DNA of 9,875 nucleotides from assembly GCA_903837255.1 (NCBI GenBank), contig CAILTZ010000106.1:1-9875 (forward strand), read 5' to 3'. The stretch is from an uncultured Pirellula sp. (GTDB lineage: Bacteria > Planctomycetota > Planctomycetia > Pirellulales > Pirellulaceae). This document shows positions 7,377-9,875 of this stretch, in pieces (positions within the stretch are counted from its first letter, which is position 1; each line of letters starts with the position of its first letter). Made by a program: the position numbers and the translations under genes. The notes below the pieces were generated by a model that did no database searches, had not been told where the DNA came from, and worked only from the letters and a program-made list of their open reading frames with translations.

Positions 7377-7389
7377 GTCAACGGCATGA
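7366..7389 (+). other. Seven-codon leader frame overlapping the NIPSNAP start (ATGA)
   Basis: ATG 7366 opens a frame reading MKQRSTA and stopping at TGA 7387-7389, which overlaps the NIPSNAP start codon ATG 7386-7388 in the ATGA arrangement known for translational coupling. It has no clear ribosome binding site of its own. A second small frame, MTGLDGFDCTMNQSK, runs 7298-7345. Either may be chance; recorded because of the precise overlap. Confidence 0.2.
7373..7377 (+). promoter_or_regulatory. Weak Shine-Dalgarno for the NIPSNAP gene
   Basis: AAAGG lies 8 nt before ATG 7386, a suitable spacing. It is the only Shine-Dalgarno-like site before a gene start in this window, and it supports the chosen start. 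Confidence 0.5.
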
Positions 7390-8228
7390 AGACGCTTTTT
7401 GGTTGGATGATAATCATTGCATTGGGGAGCTTGATGATCGGAAACACAGCACTGGCGCAGGATCCTTTGTATGAACTGCGGGTGTACACTCCCGAACAGG
7501 GCCGACAATCCGACTTGCTCAAGCTCATGGAGAACACCGGAACGAAGTTCCTTGCCAAGCACAAGATCGAGCTTGTAGGAGTATGGGTCCCGAATGATCC
7601 GACGGATGCTCGGGTCGTGACCCTTGTTCGCCATGCAGACCGCAAGACCTGCGATGCGGCTTGGGCCGCTTTCGGTGCCGATCCGGATTGGCAAGCCGCT
7701 TACGAAGCCTCGGCGGTCGATGGCAAGAAACCCACCAAATCGGTGACTCGCGTCTTCCTAAACACCAACGATTACACCCCCAAGTTTGCCATCGAGAGCG
7801 TAGGCAACCGTGTCTTTGAACTTCGAACCTACATCACCACGCCGAACAATCTAGCGGCACTGAACAATCGCTTTCGCAACCACACGATCGAGCTATTCAA
7901 AAAGCATGGCATGAACAATGTCATCTACTGGTCGATTGCAAACGGGGAGGCGATGAAGGCTCGGGAGTTGCTCGAAGCGGTCTCTCCTGTCGGGCAGTCC
8001 AAAGCCGAAATCGGCGATGATCTACCCGCAGCTGGAAACTCGCTTGTCTATTTCCTAACCCATGCTTCTCCGGACGCACAGAAGGCCTCTTTCGGAACCT
8101 TCCGCGACGATCCTCTCTGGAATCAAGCTCGCATCGATTCGGAGAAGGCCGCCGGTGGCTCGCTGACTGCCGGAGCAGGCGTCAAGAGTTGGTTCCTCAA
8201 GCCCACGAGCTTCTCACCACTGAAGTAA
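7386..8228 (+). CDS. Secreted tandem NIPSNAP-domain protein
   Basis: 280 residues from ATG 7386. The N terminus is a signal peptide (hydrophobic 5-22, probable cleavage after ALA at about 24, mature start QDPLYELRVYT). Two NIPSNAP-like dimeric alpha/beta-barrel domains follow: about 28-128, opening with YELRVYT and ending TRVFLNT, and about 142-273, opening with VFELRTY, containing LNNRFRNHTIELFKKHGMNNV and ending GVKSWFLKP. Family knowledge: NIPSNAP proteins are poorly understood; many bacterial ones occur in pairs and lack an assigned reaction. No heme or metal motif is evident. It is the first gene of an operon; the hydrolase gene starts 6 nt after its stop, so the two products probably act in one process. 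Exported location is inferred from the signal peptide. Family call is strong; role unknown. Confidence 0.92.
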   Translation: MKTLFGWMIIIALGSLMIGNTALAQDPLYELRVYTPEQGRQSDLLKLMENTGTKFLAKHKIELVGVWVPNDPTDARVVTLVRHADRKTCDAAWAAFGADPDWQAAYEASAVDGKKPTKSVTRVFLNTNDYTPKFAIESVGNRVFELRTYITTPNNLAALNNRFRNHTIELFKKHGMNNVIYWSIANGEAMKARELLEAVSPVGQSKAEIGDDLPAAGNSLVYFLTHASPDAQKASFGTFRDDPLWNQARIDSEKAAGGSLTAGAGVKSWFLKPTSFSPLK

Positions 8229-8234
8229 GCGATC

Positions 8235-9605
8235 ATGAAAAACCTCTGGCTACTGTTCTTTGGTGCTGTTCTTGCTTGCAAGGGGTTCGCAACCCAGTGC
8301 ATGCAAGCCGGCGAGCCGATCCAGCTTGCGATCTTCGACGTCGATGCCACGCCACCGATAGGCTCGGCGATGGCTTATCAGCCCGTTCGGAGACTCGATG
8401 AAATGACGCTCCGTTGCCGAGGGGTCGTGATCCTCGGTGCCCAGCAGCCGATCGTTCTATGCGCGGTCGATTGGATCGGGATTGCCAACGAGGGGCACGA
8501 CGCCTTTCGCGAGGCCCTCGCACGGGCTGCCGGGACCAGCCCCAAGAGAGTCGCTGTCCATACGCTTCATCAGCACGATGCTCCAGGCTGCGACTTTACA
8601 GCCGAGAAGATCATCGAAGAATTGAAGGTGCCAGGCTACTCCCGCTTTGATGGCAAGTTCCAACGCGAGGTCATCGAGCGAGCCTCGGAAGCGTTGAAAG
8701 ACGCGATCCCCAATGCCGTAAGTGTCACGCATTACGGAGTGGCACAAGCAGTCGTCAAGGAAGTGGCTAGCCAACGTCGTATCGCCGGCCCGGATGGAAA
8801 GATCCGAGCCACTCGAACCAGCTCGACCAAAGACCCTGCACTGCGCGCTGAACCCGAAGGCCTGATCGATCCGGTGGTGTCACTTCTGAGTTTCTGGAAA
8901 GACGAACAACCCGTGGCGGTCCTGAGCTATTACGCTTGCCATCCTCAGAGCTACTACCTACGAGGCATCCCCAGCCCCGATTTCCCTGGAATCGCTAGAT
9001 TCATTCGGGGCCAAGACCTCAACAACACGCTTCACCTGCACTTCAACGGAGCTGGCGGAAACGTGACTGCCGGCAAGTACAACGACGGGGCCGAAGCCAA
9101 TCGTATGATCCTAGCCACCCGACTTGCAGATGCGATGCGTGAAGCTCATGCCAACACCGAAAAATCTCCTCTCTCCTCCGACGACATCACTTGGAAAAGC
9201 CTACCGGTGGCTTTGCCCATCGCCAGGCATCTGATCGAACAAGACTTGGTCGCGAAACTCAAAGAGACTCCAGCCAAAGGCTATGTCTCGCTTGCCGACC
9301 AATTGGCTTTTCTGAGGCGAGTCCAAGCCGGCCACAAGATCGACATCTCCTGCTTGGGAGTGGGCAAGGCTCGATGCTTGCACCTGCCCGGCGAACTTTT
9401 TGTCGAGTACCAGTTGGCGGCCAAAGGGATGCGACCGGACTTGAAGGTCATGATGGCGGCTTACGGAGATTATGGGCCCGGCTACATCGGCACCGAGCGA
9501 GCCTACAGCGAAGGTGGATATGAAACCCAACAGTCGTCGAGTTGCGTCGACCCGTCGGTCGAAACCGTGCTCATCGATGTGTTAAGCCAACTGCTAGGCG
9601 ACTAA
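8235..9605 (+). CDS. Secreted neutral/alkaline ceramidase-like hydrolase, short form
   Basis: 456 residues. The N terminus is an export signal; cleavage may be after MQA (25), or VLAC (12-15) may be a lipobox. The rest resembles the neutral non-lysosomal ceramidase N-terminal domain: [10 protein letters not shown] with His109, His112 and His114 (compare the HTHS metal site), HPQS with His236 (compare HPTS), [17 protein letters not shown] (269-285), [10 protein letters not shown] with Glu387, and the Tyr-rich [18 protein letters not shown] (413-430). These match in order the zinc-ligand regions of bacterial ceramidase (His, His, Glu, Tyr), so a zinc amidohydrolase is likely. The substrate is unknown and need not be ceramide. 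It is shorter than classical ceramidases of about 650-750 residues and ends right after the catalytic domain, without the C-terminal immunoglobulin-like domain. It starts 6 nt after the NIPSNAP stop with no clear Shine-Dalgarno sequence, suggesting translational coupling. Confidence 0.82.
   Translation: MKNLWLLFFGAVLACKGFATQCMQAGEPIQLAIFDVDATPPIGSAMAYQPVRRLDEMTLRCRGVVILGAQQPIVLCAVDWIGIANEGHDAFREALARAAGTSPKRVAVHTLHQHDAPGCDFTAEKIIEELKVPGYSRFDGKFQREVIERASEALKDAIPNAVSVTHYGVAQAVVKEVASQRRIAGPDGKIRATRTSSTKDPALRAEPEGLIDPVVSLLSFWKDEQPVAVLSYYACHPQSYYLRGIPSPDFPGIARFIRGQDLNNTLHLHFNGAGGNVTAGKYNDGAEANRMILATRLADAMREAHANTEKSPLSSDDITWKSLPVALPIARHLIEQDLVAKLKETPAKGYVSLADQLAFLRRVQAGHKIDISCLGVGKARCLHLPGELFVEYQLAAKGMRPDLKVMMAAYGDYGPGYIGTERAYSEGGYETQQSSSCVDPSVETVLIDVLSQLLGD
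8274..8308 (+). repeat. Compound inverted repeat over the signal-peptide codons of the ceramidase-like gene
   Basis: Outer arms GCTTGCA (8274-8280) and TGCAAGC (8302-8308) enclose inner arms GGGTT (8283-8287) and AACCC (8291-8295) with loop CGC. The predicted hairpin covers codons 14-25. No terminator-like T-run follows. It may be chance. Confidence 0.4.
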
Positions 9606-9705
9606 ATAGCTCGTCAGGCCTCGCATCGGATTTCGTCCTACTCGTACTCGATGGCTGTTTGAACTGCGGCAATGCCGATCGTTGATCGAAGAGGTTCGCG
9701 GTACC

Positions 9706-9735
9706 TTGCAGACCAATGGGCCGGATAGCTATATT
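9706..9735 (+). promoter_or_regulatory. Possible weak sigma-70-like promoter reading out of the window
   Basis: TTGCAG (9706-9711) and TATATT (9730-9735) are 18 bp apart. The -10 matches consensus at 5 of 6 positions, the -35 only at TTG. It would drive a plus-strand gene beyond the right edge. Confidence 0.2.
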
Positions 9736-9779
9736 CGCTCGCAGAGCTACGCGCACTCATCGTACGACCGCGGCCCCCG

Positions 9780-9796
9780 GGTGGCCTTGAGCCACC
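9780..9796. repeat. 6-bp inverted repeat, 5-nt loop, downstream of the operon
   Basis: GGTGGC (9780-9785), loop CTTGA, GCCACC (9791-9796). With a one-base bulge the stem can extend to 8 pairs (CCG/CGG outside). It is 174 nt after the hydrolase stop and not followed by T residues, so it may stabilise an mRNA 3' end but is not a standard terminator. Confidence 0.4.
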
Positions 9797-9856
9797 GGAG
9801 CCCAAGGTTCGTCAGCTAGCTGGCGGATCATCTCCATCATCCCCACTTTACGACCC

Positions 9857-9875
9857 CGGCCGCCTCGTGCGGCCG
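9857..9875. repeat. GC-rich 7-bp inverted repeat truncated by the window edge
   Basis: CGGCCGC (9857-9863), loop CTCGT, GCGGCCG (9869-9875), a perfect stem that ends exactly at the last base. The bases before the left arm, TTTACGACCC (9847-9856), would extend the stem if GGGTCGTAAA follows outside the window, which would resemble a bidirectional terminator or an interspersed palindromic repeat. Confidence 0.5.

Larger units (their letters stand above)
7246..7385. promoter_or_regulatory. Divergent intergenic control region
   Basis: These 140 bp separate the start codons of the minus-strand heme protein and the plus-strand NIPSNAP gene, so both promoters must lie here or in the flanking codons. 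The part from about 7281 is visibly more AT-rich than the genes. It contains a GAAGTAT tandem pair (7283-7289, 7290-7296), a TATAAT box, a 9-bp dyad, a 14-bp direct repeat and a weak Shine-Dalgarno sequence. Regulation in common of the two divergent units is an inference from this arrangement. Confidence 0.7.
9606..9875. other. Non-coding tail with several inverted repeats
   Basis: No convincing gene is seen in these 270 bases on either strand. The stretch holds a possible weak promoter (9706-9735), a GGTGGC/GCCACC hairpin (9780-9796), the palindrome CAGCTAGCTG (9813-9822) and a GC-rich inverted repeat at the right edge (9857-9875). None has a T-run, so I see no canonical intrinsic terminator for the upstream operon. 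Confidence 0.6.

Noticed and set aside
7200..7694. 164-codon minus-strand open frame spanning the divergent region and the NIPSNAP start
   Set aside because: It overlaps two well-supported genes in other frames and would remove the only divergent promoter region; no recognisable domain.
9571..9756. Minus-strand frame of 61 codons at the end of the ceramidase-like gene
   Set aside because: GTG start, overlaps the end of a well-supported gene and shows no protein-like features.
9610..9819. 69-codon plus-strand open frame after the ceramidase-like gene
   Set aside because: It has no ATG start, only internal GTG/TTG codons, is Arg-rich, and resembles no family I know. It could be a gene remnant, but I cannot support that.

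Overview
The window looks like chromosomal DNA from a planctomycete, probably a Pirellula/Rhodopirellula-type member of the order Pirellulales. The main evidence is the 1390-residue secreted protein. It joins a LamG-like domain, a PVC-type dehydrogenase propeller, a Pirellula/Verrucomicrobium-type cytochrome c domain (CARCH) and a ThuA domain, an architecture typical of the PVC superphylum. Weak or absent Shine-Dalgarno sequences, several exported proteins of modest similarity to textbook families, and a moderately GC-rich, TCGA/CGATCG-rich composition agree with this. I see no rRNA, tRNA, CRISPR array, transposase or phage gene.

Layout. (1) 1-2733, plus strand: a double-domain M16 zinc metallopeptidase, open at the left edge and lacking only its extreme N terminus. 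It carries an unusual Gly/Arg-rich insert. (2) 2749-3042, plus strand: a small YciI-like protein 15 nt downstream, probably co-transcribed, with a perfect 12-bp hairpin in its first codons. (3) 3038-3073: a four-unit 9-bp tandem repeat that forms the junction between two convergent genes and supplies four serial in-frame TGA stops. (4) 3073-7245, minus strand: the large heme/ThuA protein. (5) 7246-7385: a 140-bp, comparatively AT-rich divergent control region with a perfect 9-bp dyad, a 7-bp tandem repeat over a TATAAT box, a 14-bp direct repeat and a tiny leader frame. (6) 7386-8228 and 8235-9605, plus strand: a two-gene operon encoding a secreted tandem NIPSNAP protein and a secreted neutral-ceramidase-like hydrolase, 6 nt apart. 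(7) 9606-9875: non-coding sequence with several inverted repeats, a possible weak promoter, and a GC-rich hairpin cut by the right edge.

How the genes may work together (inference). All the large products appear exported. The heme/ThuA protein and the NIPSNAP/ceramidase-like pair are divergently transcribed from one shared region, so they may be co-regulated and act together on an extracytoplasmic carbon source: oxidation by the propeller/cytochrome protein, hydrolysis by the ceramidase-like enzyme. The M16 peptidase and YciI protein form a separate unit with no obvious functional tie. The most noteworthy signals are the dyad-rich divergent promoter region, the early-codon hairpin in the YciI gene, the RGG-like insert in the peptidase, and the multi-domain heme/ThuA fusion.
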